Shown piece after piece: positions 51,506 through 61,362 of a stretch of DNA of 64,000 nucleotides; the first letter of the stretch is position 1; the number at the start of each line of letters is the position of its first letter. The notes under the pieces were generated by a model. The model had not been told where the DNA came from. It was given only the letters and a program-made list of their open reading frames with translations, and made no database searches. The stretch is taken from positions 54,939 to 118,938 of the forward strand of contig NZ_VEXQ01000014.1 of NCBI RefSeq assembly GCF_006376615.1, read 5' to 3'. This DNA is from Buttiauxella sp. B2 (lineage in GTDB: Bacteria > Pseudomonadota > Gammaproteobacteria > Enterobacterales > Enterobacteriaceae). The translations under genes and the position numbers were made by a program.

Positions 51506-52915
51506 ATGCAACGAGGGATAGTTTGGATCGTTGATGACGATAGCTCCATCCGTTGGGTGCTGGAACGCGCACTAACTGGTGCGGGTTTAAACTGCACCAC
51601 ATTTGAAAGTGGCAATGAAGTCCTGAATGCTCTTGCAACCAAAACCCCGGACGTTTTGTTGTCTGATATTCGCATGCCCGGCATGGACGGTCTGGCGCTG
51701 CTAAAACAGATTAAACAACGCCACCCGATGTTACCGGTCATCATAATGACAGCTCATTCAGACCTTGAAGCCGCTGTGAGCGCTTATCAGCAAGGTGCGT
51801 TTGATTACCTACCGAAACCTTTTGATATTGATGAAGCTGTAGCGCTTGTTGAACGCGCCATCAGCCACTATCAGGAACAACAACAGCCACGCAATGTGCA
51901 AGTTAATGGGCCGACCACCGATATTATTGGTGAGGCGCCAGCGATGCAGGACGTCTTTCGCATTATTGGCCGCTTGTCCCGTTCATCAATAAGTGTGCTG
52001 ATTAACGGCGAATCGGGTACAGGTAAAGAGCTGGTCGCTCATGCTCTGCATCGCCATAGCCCAAGGGTGAAATCGCCTTTTATCGCGCTGAATATGGCTG
52101 CTATACCAAAGGATTTGATTGAGTCCGAGCTGTTTGGCCACGAGAAAGGGGCATTTACTGGCGCCAATCAAATTCGCCAGGGCCGTTTTGAGCAAGCCGA
52201 CGGTGGCACATTGTTCCTTGATGAAATAGGTGACATGCCGCTGGATGTGCAAACTCGTTTACTGCGTGTGCTGGCAGACGGGCAGTTTTATCGCGTTGGC
52301 GGCTATGCGCCAGTAAAAGTCGATGTGCGAATTATTGCTGCGACGCACCAAAACCTTGAGTTACGCGTACAAGAAGGGAAATTCCGTGAGGATTTATTCC
52401 ATCGCCTCAACGTTATCCGCGTGCACCTGCCACCACTGCGCGAACGCCGCGAAGATATTCCTCGTCTTGCGCGCCATTTCTTGCAAGTGGCCGCTCAGGA
52501 GCTGGGCGTGGAAGCAAAGCTGCTGCATCCAGAAACGGAAAATGCTTTAACTCGAGTAGCCTGGCCTGGAAACGTGCGCCAACTGGAAAATACTTGTCGT
52601 TGGTTAACAGTGATGGCTGCGGGCCAGGAAGTATTGATTCAGGATTTACCCGCAGAATTGTTCGAGACAACCATCCCGGATAGCCCGACGCATTCTCAGT
52701 CAGATAGCTGGGCTACACTTCTGGCACAATGGGCAGACCGCGCATTACGCTCCGGTCATCAGAATTTACTTTCTGAAGCTCAACCAGAAATGGAGCGCAC
52801 GCTACTAACGACTGCTTTGCGTCATACACAAGGCCACAAGCAGGAAGCAGCAAGATTACTCGGTTGGGGACGAAATACTCTGACACGTAAGCTAAAAGAG
52901 CTTGGCATGGAGTAG
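51506..52915 (+). CDS. glnG: Nitrogen regulation response regulator NtrC
   Basis: Sigma54 enhancer-binding activator of nitrogen genes, 469 aa. Receiver domain with phospho-acceptor D54 ([12 protein letters not shown]). AAA+ domain with Walker A GESGTGKE near 169, the sigma54-contact loop KGAFTGAN near 215 and Walker [14 protein letters not shown]-terminal Fis-type helix-turn-helix [20 protein letters not shown]. Last gene of glnALG. Confidence 0.98.
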   Translation: MQRGIVWIVDDDSSIRWVLERALTGAGLNCTTFESGNEVLNALATKTPDVLLSDIRMPGMDGLALLKQIKQRHPMLPVIIMTAHSDLEAAVSAYQQGAFDYLPKPFDIDEAVALVERAISHYQEQQQPRNVQVNGPTTDIIGEAPAMQDVFRIIGRLSRSSISVLINGESGTGKELVAHALHRHSPRVKSPFIALNMAAIPKDLIESELFGHEKGAFTGANQIRQGRFEQADGGTLFLDEIGDMPLDVQTRLLRVLADGQFYRVGGYAPVKVDVRIIAATHQNLELRVQEGKFREDLFHRLNVIRVHLPPLRERREDIPRLARHFLQVAAQELGVEAKLLHPETENALTRVAWPGNVRQLENTCRWLTVMAAGQEVLIQDLPAELFETTIPDSPTHSQSDSWATLLAQWADRALRSGHQNLLSEAQPEMERTLLTTALRHTQGHKQEAARLLGWGRNTLTRKLKELGME

Positions 52916-52934
52916 CACGGAACTGATTGAAGAA

Positions 52935-52962
52935 ACGGGCCATTTATTTGGCCCGTTTTTTT
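52935..52962. terminator. Bidirectional terminator between glnG and hemN
   Basis: ACGGGCC (52935-52941), loop, GGCCCGT (52950-52956), T7. Confidence 0.92.
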
Positions 52963-54334
52963 ATATTACGCGTGAGAACTGTTGAAGCCGCGCCTTCTGC
53001 CTCAAGTAACTATCAAAACACATGCAAATATTACGGATTAGCAGGCGGCCTTTTGCCGTAACCTGAATATGCTTGCCGTCGATATCCACCAGCCCATCTT
53101 TAGCCAGTGGTGCCAGCAATTTCAAATCTTCTGTGAAATACTCTTCAAAATTCAGATCCCAACGCTGCTCTACTTCCGCAAATTTAAGTTGGAAGTTGCA
53201 GATAAGCGCTTTGATAACGTCACGTCGAATGCAATCGTCGCGAGTTAATGCCAGGCCACGCCACAGCGCATCGCCTTGCTGATCGACCTGTTGGTAGTAA
53301 CTCTTGAGTTCTTTCTGGTTCTGCGCGTAGCAGTCGCCAATCATGCTAATTGCAGAAACACCCATTCCGAGCAGATCGGTATCGCCCTGAGTGGTATAGC
53401 CCTGGAAATTCCGATGCAATTTCCCTTCACGCTGTGCGATAGCCAGTTCATCATCCGGGCGAGCAAAGTGATCCATGCCAATAAACTGATATCCCGCGTG
53501 AGTCAGCGAGCCAATGGTTTCTTGCAGGATGTCGAGCTTTTGCTGAGCGCTCGGTAAATCTGCATCTTTAATTTTGCGTTGTGCCGCAAACAATGTCGGC
53601 AAGTGCGCGTAGTTAAAAACGCTTAAACGATGTGGGCTAAGTTCTGCAACGCGTTTGAGCGTGAAAGCAAAGCTTTCTGGCGTCTGCTTTGGCAGGCCAT
53701 AAATTAAGTCGATATTGGTCGATGTAAAACCTAATTCACGCGCACGCTGAATCAGTGCGAAGATGAAGTCTTCGTCTTGCTCGCGATTCACAAGGCGCTG
53801 CACTTCTTTGTTGAAATCCTGCACTCCCATGCTCAGGCGAGTAAATCCTTCGTGGCGCAGATGGTCCAGCACATCGAGTTCAATTTCACGTGGATCGATT
53901 TCAATAGACAGTTCAGCGTCTTCGTTGAAATTGAAATGATCGCGTAGAAGCCCCATCAGACGGCTAATTTGCGCTTTGCTCAGGTAAGTAGGTGTCCCAC
54001 CGCCCCAATGCAACTGGCTTACGTGACGGCCCTTAAAGAGCGGTGCACGGTGAGCAATTTCCTGCTCAAGCGCATCAAGATACTGATCGGCCTTGTGCGT
54101 CTGGCGGGTAACGATTTTATTGCAGCCACAGAAGTAGCAGAGCTTGTGACAGAAAGGGATATGAACATACAACGACAACGGGCGCTCAGGATACCGAGCA
54201 ACCGCTTCAAGAAACGCAGCCTCGCCGAAGCCTTCAGAGAACTCCAGCGCAGTGGGGTAAGAGGTGTAACGCGGCCCTGAATAATTATATTTCTGGATCA
54301 GGGCCAGATCCCAATCGATTAACTGCTCAGACAT
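52961..54334 (-). CDS. hemN: Oxygen-independent coproporphyrinogen III oxidase
   Basis: Radical SAM enzyme making protoporphyrinogen IX anaerobically. The start at 54334 (MSEQLIDWDLALIQ) has GGAGGAAG upstream and gives 457 aa. The cluster motif HIPFCHKLCYFCGCNK has the CX3CX2C cysteines plus the extra Cys of HemN (about residues 58-71). HWGGGTPTYLS and MGVQDFNKEVQ are conserved. Tightly linked behind a 44-codon ORF and yihI. Confidence 0.98.
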   Translation of the reverse strand: MSEQLIDWDLALIQKYNYSGPRYTSYPTALEFSEGFGEAAFLEAVARYPERPLSLYVHIPFCHKLCYFCGCNKIVTRQTHKADQYLDALEQEIAHRAPLFKGRHVSQLHWGGGTPTYLSKAQISRLMGLLRDHFNFNEDAELSIEIDPREIELDVLDHLRHEGFTRLSMGVQDFNKEVQRLVNREQDEDFIFALIQRARELGFTSTNIDLIYGLPKQTPESFAFTLKRVAELSPHRLSVFNYAHLPTLFAAQRKIKDADLPSAQQKLDILQETIGSLTHAGYQFIGMDHFARPDDELAIAQREGKLHRNFQGYTTQGDTDLLGMGVSAISMIGDCYAQNQKELKSYYQQVDQQGDALWRGLALTRDDCIRRDVIKALICNFQLKFAEVEQRWDLNFEEYFTEDLKLLAPLAKDGLVDIDGKHIQVTAKGRLLIRNICMCFDSYLRQKARLQQFSRVI

Positions 54335-54336
54335 AC

Positions 54337-54471
54337 TCACTTCCTCCGGTGATGCCGCATTCGTTGACGGCGCAACGATTTTTGCAATCGCGACAACCGC
54401 CGTAGTTTAACGAATAACCACAGCAGATAACACACCAGAGGAATAACCACGAAAAGAACAGGTAATCCCAT
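54337..54471 (-). CDS. Small membrane ORF of 44 codons between yihI and hemN
   Basis: Runs from ATG 54471 to TGA 54337, ending 2 bp before the hemN start. It encodes an N-terminal hydrophobic helix (LPVLFVVIPLVCYLLWLFV) and then a very basic tail (KLRRLSRLQKSLRRQ and RHHRRK). It follows yihI by 11 bp on the same strand, so a coupled yihI-ORF-hemN unit is likely. No clear ribosome site. Other Enterobacterales carry a larger one-helix DUF2489-type protein at this position; this may be its shortened relative. Coding status is inference. Confidence 0.5.
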   Translation of the reverse strand: MGLPVLFVVIPLVCYLLWLFVKLRRLSRLQKSLRRQRMRHHRRK

Positions 54472-54482
54472 AGGGGTAACCG

Positions 54483-55028
54483 TTAATCACTACCTTTAAG
54501 CAGACGCATTAAATCATCGCTTTTTTCTTCTTCATCTTCGTCATCTTCATAGGAGATGCCGAGCTCTTCCATCAATGCATCAATGCGATCAAGCTTAGCG
54601 TTAACCCAAGCTTGCTCTTCGGCGTTGAGGGTTTCACCTTCTTCAAGACGTTCCAGCAGCGCGTCCAGGCGCTCATCATTTTCCAACAAATCCAGTTCAG
54701 CCTGTGGTGTTAGCATAGGTTTCTCGATTTTAGGTTTGTGCTGTTTAGGTTTTTTGACCTGAACTTCAGTTACGCCCAGGGCAATGGGTTTTTTACTGCC
54801 AATTCGCGGATCTGCTGCCTGTTTGTTGCTGCTTCCACTTTTAGACTCGACACCGCCAGTTGCACGACTGCCTGCTGCATGTCCGCTACTTTTTTTCTCA
54901 CGTTTGCGGTCTCGAGCTTCACGATCGATCTCTTCACGCGTTTTGCGACGTGCTTTTGAAGGTTTGGAACCAGGTGCTTTGGAACCAGGTGCTTTGGAAC
55001 CGGGTGCTGCTGAGTTTTGTTGCTTCAT
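54483..55028 (-). CDS. yihI: Der GTPase-activating protein YihI
   Basis: Activates GTP hydrolysis by the ribosome-assembly GTPase Der. The start at 55028 ([15 protein letters not shown]) gives 181 aa. A low-complexity Lys/Arg/Ser-rich N-terminal half is followed by the conserved acidic half ([20 protein letters not shown]) ending in [16 protein letters not shown]. The N-terminus contains three tandem GSKAP-type pentapeptides from a 15-bp repeat (54966-55010), prone to slippage. Downstream of csrC. Confidence 0.95.
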   Translation of the reverse strand: MKQQNSAAPGSKAPGSKAPGSKPSKARRKTREEIDREARDRKREKKSSGHAAGSRATGGVESKSGSSNKQAADPRIGSKKPIALGVTEVQVKKPKQHKPKIEKPMLTPQAELDLLENDERLDALLERLEEGETLNAEEQAWVNAKLDRIDALMEELGISYEDDEDEEEKSDDLMRLLKGSD

Positions 55029-55097
55029 AATAATTTGTCTTGAGCCGTTTTTATTCAGTATAGAATTGCGGCGGAATCTAGCAGAAAGCAAGCAAAG

Positions 55098-55354
55098 AAA
55101 AAAGGCGGCAGGTTAACCTGTCGCCTTTTTCTTGTCTCTGGACCCTTTATAGGTCACACAATCCCTGTTTGCACCCGACGCCCTGTCTTTCCTTTGCAAA
55201 CAACTTCCATGTAATTCCCTGTCCCTTTTAAACGTCTCCAGACGTTGCCTCCTGGCATTCCTTGGTTCTTCGCCATCAGGCGATCCTGAACCCTCATCCT
55301 GAGTTGCTATCCTTTGTAGCTCTCCTTTGCCTGTGCCACTTACTTTACTCTTAG
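55098..55354 (-). ncRNA. csrC: CsrC small RNA
   Basis: On the minus strand, between the yihI start and a TAGAAT -10 box (55366-55361), lies a region with at least twelve GGA motifs (AAAGGAG, CAGGATG, CAGGAGG, TGGAGAC and others), the CsrA-binding signature. It ends in the terminator GGCGACAGG-TTAA-CCTGCCGCC-T6 (55125-55098). Position between yihI and engB and the terminator sequence match E. coli CsrC (about 245 nt). It sequesters CsrA and is activated by BarA-UvrY. The exact 5' end is estimated. Confidence 0.9.
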
Positions 55355-55612
55355 CCCGTGATTCTACAAGATGAGTATTTGTGTTAAGTCATTGATGCAA
55401 TCAAATAATTATTTCATAACTACTTGTTATTTAAATTCTTTTAATTATCCCTGCATCTAACAACACTACGTTATCTGTCAATATGAATGGTCAATGTCTT
55501 ACAAACCTCGAGCGGATTTCTGTAATCCGGTAAGCCGTGCCGAGAAACACGGCGTTTTCTTCATGTTCAGGTATAATCCCCCACAATGCTCATCCTGAGG
55601 GAGACAACCGTT
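55355..55612. other. AT-rich interval between csrC and engB with tandem hairpins
   Basis: No ORF. Contains the csrC promoter (minus strand) at its left edge. Two consecutive hairpins lie at 55513-55529 (CGGATT/AATCCG) and 55534-55553 (GCCGTG/CACGGC) followed by GTTTTCTT, resembling a plus-strand terminator. A TATAAT at 55572-55577 is the probable -10 of engB. Confidence 0.6.
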
Positions 55613-56269
55613 TTGACAAACTGGAACTATCAACTGACCCACTTCGTGCTTAGCGCACCGGACATTCGCCATTTACCTTCTGATACCGGTATTGAGGTTG
55701 CTTTCGCAGGCCGCTCTAACGCAGGGAAATCCAGCGCGTTAAATACGCTGACCAATCAGAAAGCTCTGGCTCGTACTAGTAAAACACCTGGCCGTACCCA
55801 GCTCATCAACCTGTTTGAGGTCGCTGAAGGCAAACGTCTGGTGGATTTACCGGGTTATGGCTACGCCGAAGTACCGGAAGAAGTAAAACTGAAATGGCAA
55901 CGCGCGCTCGGCGAGTATCTGCAAAAGCGTAATAGCCTGAAAGGGTTAGTCGTACTGATGGATATCCGCCATCCGCTCAAGGACCTTGATCAGCAGATGA
56001 TTCACTGGGCTGTTGCGAGCAATATCCCAGTCATGCTGCTTTTAACCAAGGCTGACAAGCTAGCGTCTGGCGCACGTAAAGCACAATTAAATATGGTACG
56101 TGAAGCCGCTGTAGATTTTAACGGTGACGTTCAGGTAGAAGTGTTTTCATCACTGAAGAAAATCGGTGTTGATATTCTGCGTCATAAGCTTGATGGCTGG
56201 TATAACGATATCGAGCCAGCAACAGAAGAAAATGCGGAACCAGAAGACGACGAGACAACTGGGGAATAA
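55613..56269 (+). CDS. engB: Ribosome biogenesis GTPase EngB/YsxC
   Basis: Essential GTPase for 50S assembly and cell division. I choose TTG 55613 ([12 protein letters not shown]), corresponding to the TTG start in E. coli, with GGGAGA upstream; an ATG at 55586 would add nine residues. 218 aa. P-loop GRSNAGKS at 33-40, switch region [16 protein letters not shown]3 [11 protein letters not shown] and G4 TKADK. An acidic C-terminal tail is slightly longer than in E. coli (210 aa). Convergent with spf/polA. Confidence 0.95.
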   Translation: MTNWNYQLTHFVLSAPDIRHLPSDTGIEVAFAGRSNAGKSSALNTLTNQKALARTSKTPGRTQLINLFEVAEGKRLVDLPGYGYAEVPEEVKLKWQRALGEYLQKRNSLKGLVVLMDIRHPLKDLDQQMIHWAVASNIPVMLLLTKADKLASGARKAQLNMVREAAVDFNGDVQVEVFSSLKKIGVDILRHKLDGWYNDIEPATEENAEPEDDETTGE

Positions 56270-56272
56270 ATA

Positions 56273-56297
56273 AAGCATGGGTACGCCCTTGCTTTTC
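56273..56297 (+). terminator. Terminator after engB
   Basis: AAGCATGGG (56273-56281), loop TACG, CCCTTGCTT (56286-56294) with one mismatch, then TT. Confidence 0.65.
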
Positions 56298-56312
56298 CTG
56301 ACTCGCGCGCAA

Positions 56313-56421
56313 TAAAAAACGCCCCAGTCATTACTGACTGGGGCGGCTAAAATATTCAGCCAAATCCGATTACGTGAAGTAAAAGGTCTGAAAGATAGAA
56401 CATCTTACCTCTGTACCCTAC
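56313..56421 (-). ncRNA. spf: Spot 42 small RNA
   Basis: The minus strand reads GTAGGGTACAGAGGTAAG from 56421 and ends with the terminator CGCCCCAGTCA-GTAA-TGACTGGGGCG-T6. It matches E. coli Spot 42 essentially throughout its 109 nt, including the unstructured pairing regions. Hfq-dependent repressor of galK and many carbon-metabolism mRNAs, repressed by CRP-cAMP. Located between polA and engB as in E. coli. Confidence 0.98.
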
Positions 56422-56496
56422 GCGAATAACTCTACTCCTTTTTATTCGGTTGAAAAAGCATTTTTTGTAGTTTTTTTTCACCTTTTACATACCAAT

Positions 56497-56513
56497 CTTG
56501 AAGGGTCATCACA
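56497..56513 (-). promoter_or_regulatory. Candidate CRP site upstream of spf
   Basis: The minus strand contains TTTTGTGATGACCCTTCAAG: one perfect TGTGA half-site, one degenerate half-site, about 80-90 bp upstream of the Spot 42 start. E. coli spf is CRP-repressed and has TGTGATG at a comparable place. Confidence 0.5.
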
Positions 56514-56556
56514 AAAAGCTATGAGTTATGTTGCTTAGTTACATAACCAGCTTTAA

Positions 56557-59349
56557 TTAGTGAGCTTCGTCCCAGTTTGCACCGCTTCCGACTTCCACCA
56601 GCAACGGCACATCAAGCTTCATGCTGCCTTCCATCAGTTCATGTACCTTTTGTGATACCGCCGCGAGATCATCCTGATGAACCTCAAACACCAATTCATC
56701 GTGCACCTGCATGATCATTTTCACACGTGGCTTCTCGGATTCAAGCCAGGCATCGACTGCAATCATGGCGCGTTTGATGATATCCGCAGCCGTTCCCTGC
56801 ATAGGGGCGTTGATCGCCGCTCGTTCAGCTCCAGCACGGCGGGCCGCATTACTGGAATTGATATCTGGTAAATACAGACGGCGACCATCTAATGTTTCGA
56901 CATAGCCCTGCTCCTTCGCCTGCTTGCGAGTGCGTTCCATATATTCCAGCACGCCCGGATAGCGCTCGAAGTAGAGATCCATATATTTCTGGGACTCTTT
57001 ACGAGGGATGTTGAGCTGGCGTGATAAACCAAATGCACTCATGCCGTAAATCAGACCAAAGTTGATGGCTTTAGCACTGCGACGTTGTTCACCAGAAACA
57101 CTATCCAACGGAGTGCCAAAAACTTCGGAAGCCGTCGCGCGGTGAATATCTTTGCCTTCAGCAAATGCGGTGAGGAGCCCTTTGTCACGGGATAAATGCG
57201 CCATGATGCGCAGTTCTATCTGCGAGTAGTCGGCGGAAACTATCAGATAATCTTTTGGCGCAATAAATGCCTGGCGAATACGGCGCCCTTCTTCATTACG
57301 CACCGGGATGTTTTGCAGGTTTGGTTCAGTCGATGACAAACGCCCTGTCGCAGCAACTGCCTGATGATAAGACGTATGTACGCGCCCGGTTTTCGGGTTA
57401 ATCATCAGTGGCAACTTATCTGTATAAGTAGATTTCAGCTTCGCCAGGCCACGGTGTTCAAGAATGACTTTTGGCAGCGGGTAATCCAGGGCCAATTCTT
57501 CGAGCACTTCCTCAGAAGTGGAAGGCGCGCCACCTGGAGTTTTCTTCAGCGGTTTAATACCTTGTTTTTCAAAAAGAATGGTCTGCAGCTGCTTCGGAGA
57601 AGAAAGATTAAATGCTTCGCCCGCGAGTTCATGAGCTTTTATCTCAAGCTCCGCCAGTCGTTTTGTCAGCTGTTCAGAATGGGTGTGCAGAATAACCGGG
57701 TCAATTTTAACGCCGTTACGTTCAATGCGCGACAGCACTGGTACTAACGGCATTTCGATATTTTTAAAAATACTTAATGGACCTTCACGCTTTTCGAGCT
57801 TCGGCCACATTTTGAGGTGCAACTGCAATGTAACGTCTGCATCTTCTGCGGCATAACGCCCAGCCTGTTCAAGATCTATCTGGTTAAAGGTCAGCTGCTT
57901 TTTACCTTTTCCGGCAATTTCTTCAAAGGTGATGGTGGTGTGCTTCAACCAACGAGAAGACAGGCTGTCCATATCATGGCGGCCTGCAACACTATCCAGA
58001 ATGTACGACTCGAGCATGGTATCGAAGGCAATTCCGCGCAGTTCAATATCATAATTCTGCATGATGCCACGGTCATATTTAAGGTTTTGCCCAACTTTAA
58101 GAATGCTTTCATCTTCAAGTAATGGCTTCAGCAATTCCAATGCACGTTCACGAGTAATTTGCACTGGAGCATCTAGATAGTCATGCGCGACAGGGATGTA
58201 GCATGCAACGCCAGGTTCGGTGGCAAATGAAAGGCCAACCAAATTCGCGCTGATGTTATCAAGACTGTCTGTTTCAGTATCAAAGGCAATCACAGGTGCT
58301 TTCTTCAGACGAGTGATCCACTCCTCAAGCACGCTTTCTTCAAGAATGGTGACGTAGTTTTCATAAGAAAGTACGCAGGCGGGTTCTTCCGGTTCAACCT
58401 CAGCTTCAATCTCGATGGTTTTGGTGGATTGTGTCGCAGGTTTCGCCCCCTTAACTTGCATCCACTTGCCCGATTCAACGTCAGTAATCCAACGTTTAAA
58501 TTCGTACTGTTTGAACAAACTGAGCAGCTCTTCATCGGCTGGTTGCTGAACTTCCAGTTGTTCACAACCCAGTTCGAGCTCCACATCCGTTTTGATGGTG
58601 GCCAGTTTATACGAAAGGTAAGCAAGGTCTTTGCTTTGCTCAAGCTTCGCCGCCATGGTTTTCGCACCACGGAACGTCAATTCTGCGATTTTTTCCGGAT
58701 TCGCATAAAGCGTATCTAGCCCACCTAAGCCTTGTAGCAACGCCTGAGCTGTTTTCTCACCTACGCCTGGAACACCAGGGATGTTATCTGATGAGTCTCC
58801 CATCAAAGCCAGGAAGTCGATGATAAGCTCAGGGGGAACGCCATATTTAGTTCTGACTTCATCTGGGCCAAGAATAGTGTTGGTCATGGTATTGATAAGC
58901 GTAACGCCCGGCGTAACCAGTTGCGCCATATCTTTATCGCCAGTACTGATAAGCACTGGGCGCCCAACACGTTCAGCCTCAAGCGCCAGAGTACCAATCA
59001 CATCGTCGGCCTCCACACCCGAAACAGCAAGCAGAGGCAAGCCCATGGCTTTCACCATTGCGTGCAGGGGTTCGATTTGCTGTCGCAAATCGTCAGGCAT
59101 AGGTGGTCGGTGTGATTTGTAGTGCTCAAACAGCTCGTCACGGAAGGTTTTACCTTTAGCATCAAAGACCACTGCGGCATGAGTCGGTTGATATTGCAGC
59201 AACAGACTGCGCAGCATGTTCAACACACCGTACATTGCCCCGGTCGGTTCACCTCTGCTATTAGTCAGCGGTGGAAAAGCGTGATAGGCACGATAGAGAT
59301 AAGATGAGCCATCAACGAGGATAAGTGGGTTTTGCGCAATCTGAACCAT
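56557..59349 (-). CDS. polA: DNA polymerase I
   Basis: Repair and Okazaki-fragment polymerase with 5'-3' and 3'-5' exonucleases. The start at 59349 ([20 protein letters not shown]) gives 930 aa (E. coli 928). The 5'-nuclease domain contains [13 protein letters not shown] and [20 protein letters not shown]. The 3'-5' exonuclease site is [10 protein letters not shown] (D and E of motif Exo I near 355). Polymerase motif A is [17 protein letters not shown], motif [20 protein letters not shown], motif [13 protein letters not shown] DnaA-box cluster lies 130 bp upstream. Confidence 0.98.
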   Translation of the reverse strand: MVQIAQNPLILVDGSSYLYRAYHAFPPLTNSRGEPTGAMYGVLNMLRSLLLQYQPTHAAVVFDAKGKTFRDELFEHYKSHRPPMPDDLRQQIEPLHAMVKAMGLPLLAVSGVEADDVIGTLALEAERVGRPVLISTGDKDMAQLVTPGVTLINTMTNTILGPDEVRTKYGVPPELIIDFLALMGDSSDNIPGVPGVGEKTAQALLQGLGGLDTLYANPEKIAELTFRGAKTMAAKLEQSKDLAYLSYKLATIKTDVELELGCEQLEVQQPADEELLSLFKQYEFKRWITDVESGKWMQVKGAKPATQSTKTIEIEAEVEPEEPACVLSYENYVTILEESVLEEWITRLKKAPVIAFDTETDSLDNISANLVGLSFATEPGVACYIPVAHDYLDAPVQITRERALELLKPLLEDESILKVGQNLKYDRGIMQNYDIELRGIAFDTMLESYILDSVAGRHDMDSLSSRWLKHTTITFEEIAGKGKKQLTFNQIDLEQAGRYAAEDADVTLQLHLKMWPKLEKREGPLSIFKNIEMPLVPVLSRIERNGVKIDPVILHTHSEQLTKRLAELEIKAHELAGEAFNLSSPKQLQTILFEKQGIKPLKKTPGGAPSTSEEVLEELALDYPLPKVILEHRGLAKLKSTYTDKLPLMINPKTGRVHTSYHQAVAATGRLSSTEPNLQNIPVRNEEGRRIRQAFIAPKDYLIVSADYSQIELRIMAHLSRDKGLLTAFAEGKDIHRATASEVFGTPLDSVSGEQRRSAKAINFGLIYGMSAFGLSRQLNIPRKESQKYMDLYFERYPGVLEYMERTRKQAKEQGYVETLDGRRLYLPDINSSNAARRAGAERAAINAPMQGTAADIIKRAMIAVDAWLESEKPRVKMIMQVHDELVFEVHQDDLAAVSQKVHELMEGSMKLDVPLLVEVGSGANWDEAH

Positions 59350-59793
59350 AATGTTCCGTTCCGTGCTTGGTTTTAGTTTATATCTAAAGGATGCCATAGC
59401 CTGGCTGAAAACATGAACTTTTGAGCAAGATAAGGTGAAAAGTTTTGTTGATCTTCGAGATCGACCTCAAGATCAATATTGTGGATAAGTTTGTGCATAA
59501 TTCTTTAAGCAATTGATTGTTGTGTTTTAAGGAAATCAAAAACCACGTAAATATATATAATTATCATTTAGTTATATTTTTACCACTCACTGAGAAGACA
59601 TTTTATGAGTGATCTATAAATGTGGATATAAAAATTAATTATGTTATAGACAGAAAATATTGAAAGCCCAATACCACGCGTTTTTTATCAGCGGTTTTAG
59701 TTTAATCACTAGTGATGAATTTCTGATAAAATTCTCCTCTTATTATCCTTTTTCCAGCATCTGACACTCCCTAATCATCTGAAAAATTTATTT
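59350..59793. other. 444-bp polA/yihG divergent intergenic region
   Basis: No ORF. Very AT-rich between 59520 and 59660. Holds the DnaA boxes, GATC cluster, and near yihG a palindrome ATCACTAGTGAT (59705-59716) flanked by inverted TTTTATCAG (59683-59691) and CTGATAAAA (59723-59731). Divergent promoters for polA and yihG must lie here. Confidence 0.7.
59478..59498 (-). promoter_or_regulatory. Tandem DnaA boxes upstream of polA
   Basis: On the minus strand TTATCCACA (59486-59478, perfect R-type consensus) and TTATGCACA (59498-59490, fits TTATNCACA) lie 3 bp apart. A third, one-mismatch box (ATATCCACA) is at 59629-59621. Three GATC sites occur within 32 bp just to the left (59450-59474). Confidence 0.75.
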
Positions 59794-60681
59794 ATGTCGA
59801 GATTATTCGCCGCGATAACACTGTGTCTGAGCGTCACTCTTACCATTCTGGTCACTGTAGCGTGCTCAGTCCCCATTATTATTGCTGGCATCATTAAGCT
59901 GCTTTTGCCTATACCCATTATCTGGCGCTCAATATCGGCATTTGCTGATTTTATGATGTACTGCTGGTGCGAGGGATTGGCATTCTTACTCAAGCTTAAT
60001 CCACATTTAAAATGGGATGTTGAAGGACTCAATGAGCTTAGTAAGAAAAACTGGTACTTGCTGATTTGCAATCACCGGAGCTGGGCAGATATCGTCATTT
60101 TATGCGTACTGTTTCGCAAACATATCCCGATGAATAAGTACTTTTTAAAGCAGCAGCTCGCTTGGGTTCCATTTATGGGTCTGGCATGTTGGGCTTTAGA
60201 TATGCCATTTATGAAGCGCTACTCGCGCGGTTATTTACTCCGCCACCCAGAACAACGCGGTAAAGACGTTGAAACAACCCGCCGCTCCTGCGAAAAATTC
60301 CGTTCTCATCCAACAACTATTGTGAATTTTGTCGAGGGATCAAGATTCACAAAAGAAAAACGATTGCAGACTCGGTCAGCTTTTCAAAACTTACTTCCGC
60401 CAAAAGCTGCTGGCATAGCAATGGCTCTGAATGTTTTAGGGAAAGAGTTTGATAAGTTGCTTAATGTGACGCTTTGTTATCCTGAAAATACACAAAGCCC
60501 GTTTTTTGACATGCTAAGCGGGAAGATGACTAGAATTGTAGTGCGGGTGTCGCTGGAGTCTATTGCAGAAGATCTGCATGGCGATTATGTAAATGACAAA
60601 GGTTTTAAACGACGTTTTCAGCAATGGCTGAATGCAGTGTGGCATGAAAAAGACGCTCTGTTGACAAGCATCAAACAATAG
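59794..60681 (+). CDS. yihG: 1-acyl-sn-glycerol-3-phosphate acyltransferase-like protein YihG
   Basis: PlsC-family inner-membrane acyltransferase, 295 aa (E. coli about 310). N-terminal membrane segments ([20 protein letters not shown] onward), catalytic HX4D in NHRSWADI near residue 94, substrate motif NFVEGSRFT near 190, and [11 protein letters not shown]. Reported in E. coli as a second lysophosphatidic acid acyltransferase affecting motility. Convergent with dsbA; E. coli yihF, normally between them, is absent. Confidence 0.93.
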   Translation: MSRLFAAITLCLSVTLTILVTVACSVPIIIAGIIKLLLPIPIIWRSISAFADFMMYCWCEGLAFLLKLNPHLKWDVEGLNELSKKNWYLLICNHRSWADIVILCVLFRKHIPMNKYFLKQQLAWVPFMGLACWALDMPFMKRYSRGYLLRHPEQRGKDVETTRRSCEKFRSHPTTIVNFVEGSRFTKEKRLQTRSAFQNLLPPKAAGIAMALNVLGKEFDKLLNVTLCYPENTQSPFFDMLSGKMTRIVVRVSLESIAEDLHGDYVNDKGFKRRFQQWLNAVWHEKDALLTSIKQ

Positions 60682-60685
60682 TAAA

Positions 60686-60709
60686 AGCCGGTCAGAGACC
60701 GGCTTTTTT
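60686..60709. terminator. Bidirectional terminator between yihG and dsbA
   Basis: AGCCGGTC (60686-60693), loop AGA, GACCGGCT (60697-60704), then T6, with A-rich flank on the left. Confidence 0.93.
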
Positions 60710-60710
60710 A

Positions 60711-61334
60711 TTACTTTTTCTCAACCAGGAACTTGGCTACGTCAGCATATTGCTGGACAAATACGTCCATATTGCTGGTATCCATGCCCTGTGGATTCAA
60801 TTGGTATTTCCCATTTACGAAAATAGCTGGAACACCCTGCAATTGCAGATCTGCCGCAGCTTTCTCTTGTTGGGCAACCAGTGATTTCACAACAAAACTG
60901 TTCCATGCAGCATCGTATTCTTCTGCTTTCACACCAGCATCAATAAACACTTTGCGAATGTCAGCAACATTTTGAATTGTTTGAGTTTTTTGTACTGCTT
61001 CAAACATTGGAACAGTGATTTTGTCTTCCACACCCAATGCCAGGGCTACAGCCCATGCCTGAGTCAAATCCTTGCCCAACGGGCCCAGGAACTCAACATG
61101 GTATTTAGTCATTTTTGTGCCTTCTGGCAGCTTTTTCTTCACAGTATCAGAAACATGAAGAACTTCTTCAAACTGGTAGCAGTGCGGGCAGTAGAAAGAG
61201 AAAAACTCTAATACTTGTGGTTCACCTGCAACAGGTTTTTCCAAAGTAACGAACTCTTTACCGTCAGTGAACTGTGCAGCAGATACGCTGAATGCCAGGA
61301 TCATCCCCGCCAGCGCCAGCCAAATCTTTTTCAT
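60711..61334 (-). CDS. dsbA: Periplasmic thiol:disulfide interchange protein DsbA
   Basis: Strong thiol oxidase that introduces disulfides into exported proteins and is reoxidised by DsbB. The start at 61334 ([20 protein letters not shown]) gives 207 aa with a typical signal peptide cleaved after about residue 19. Active site CPHC in [14 protein letters not shown], cis-proline [11 protein letters not shown]. Located 28 bp behind srkA; in E. coli srkA-dsbA is CpxR-induced. Confidence 0.98.
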   Translation of the reverse strand: MKKIWLALAGMILAFSVSAAQFTDGKEFVTLEKPVAGEPQVLEFFSFYCPHCYQFEEVLHVSDTVKKKLPEGTKMTKYHVEFLGPLGKDLTQAWAVALALGVEDKITVPMFEAVQKTQTIQNVADIRKVFIDAGVKAEEYDAAWNSFVVKSLVAQQEKAAADLQLQGVPAIFVNGKYQLNPQGMDTSNMDVFVQQYADVAKFLVEKK

Positions 61335-61362
61335 CATCAAATCTCTCCTGAATAAATACTGA

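Noticed and set aside
59450..59660. Second origin of replication
   Set aside because: The DnaA boxes and GATC sites look oriC-like, but the 13-mer array, IHF/Fis spacing and mnmG/mioC neighbours of enterobacterial oriC are missing. Regulation of polA is the simpler reading.
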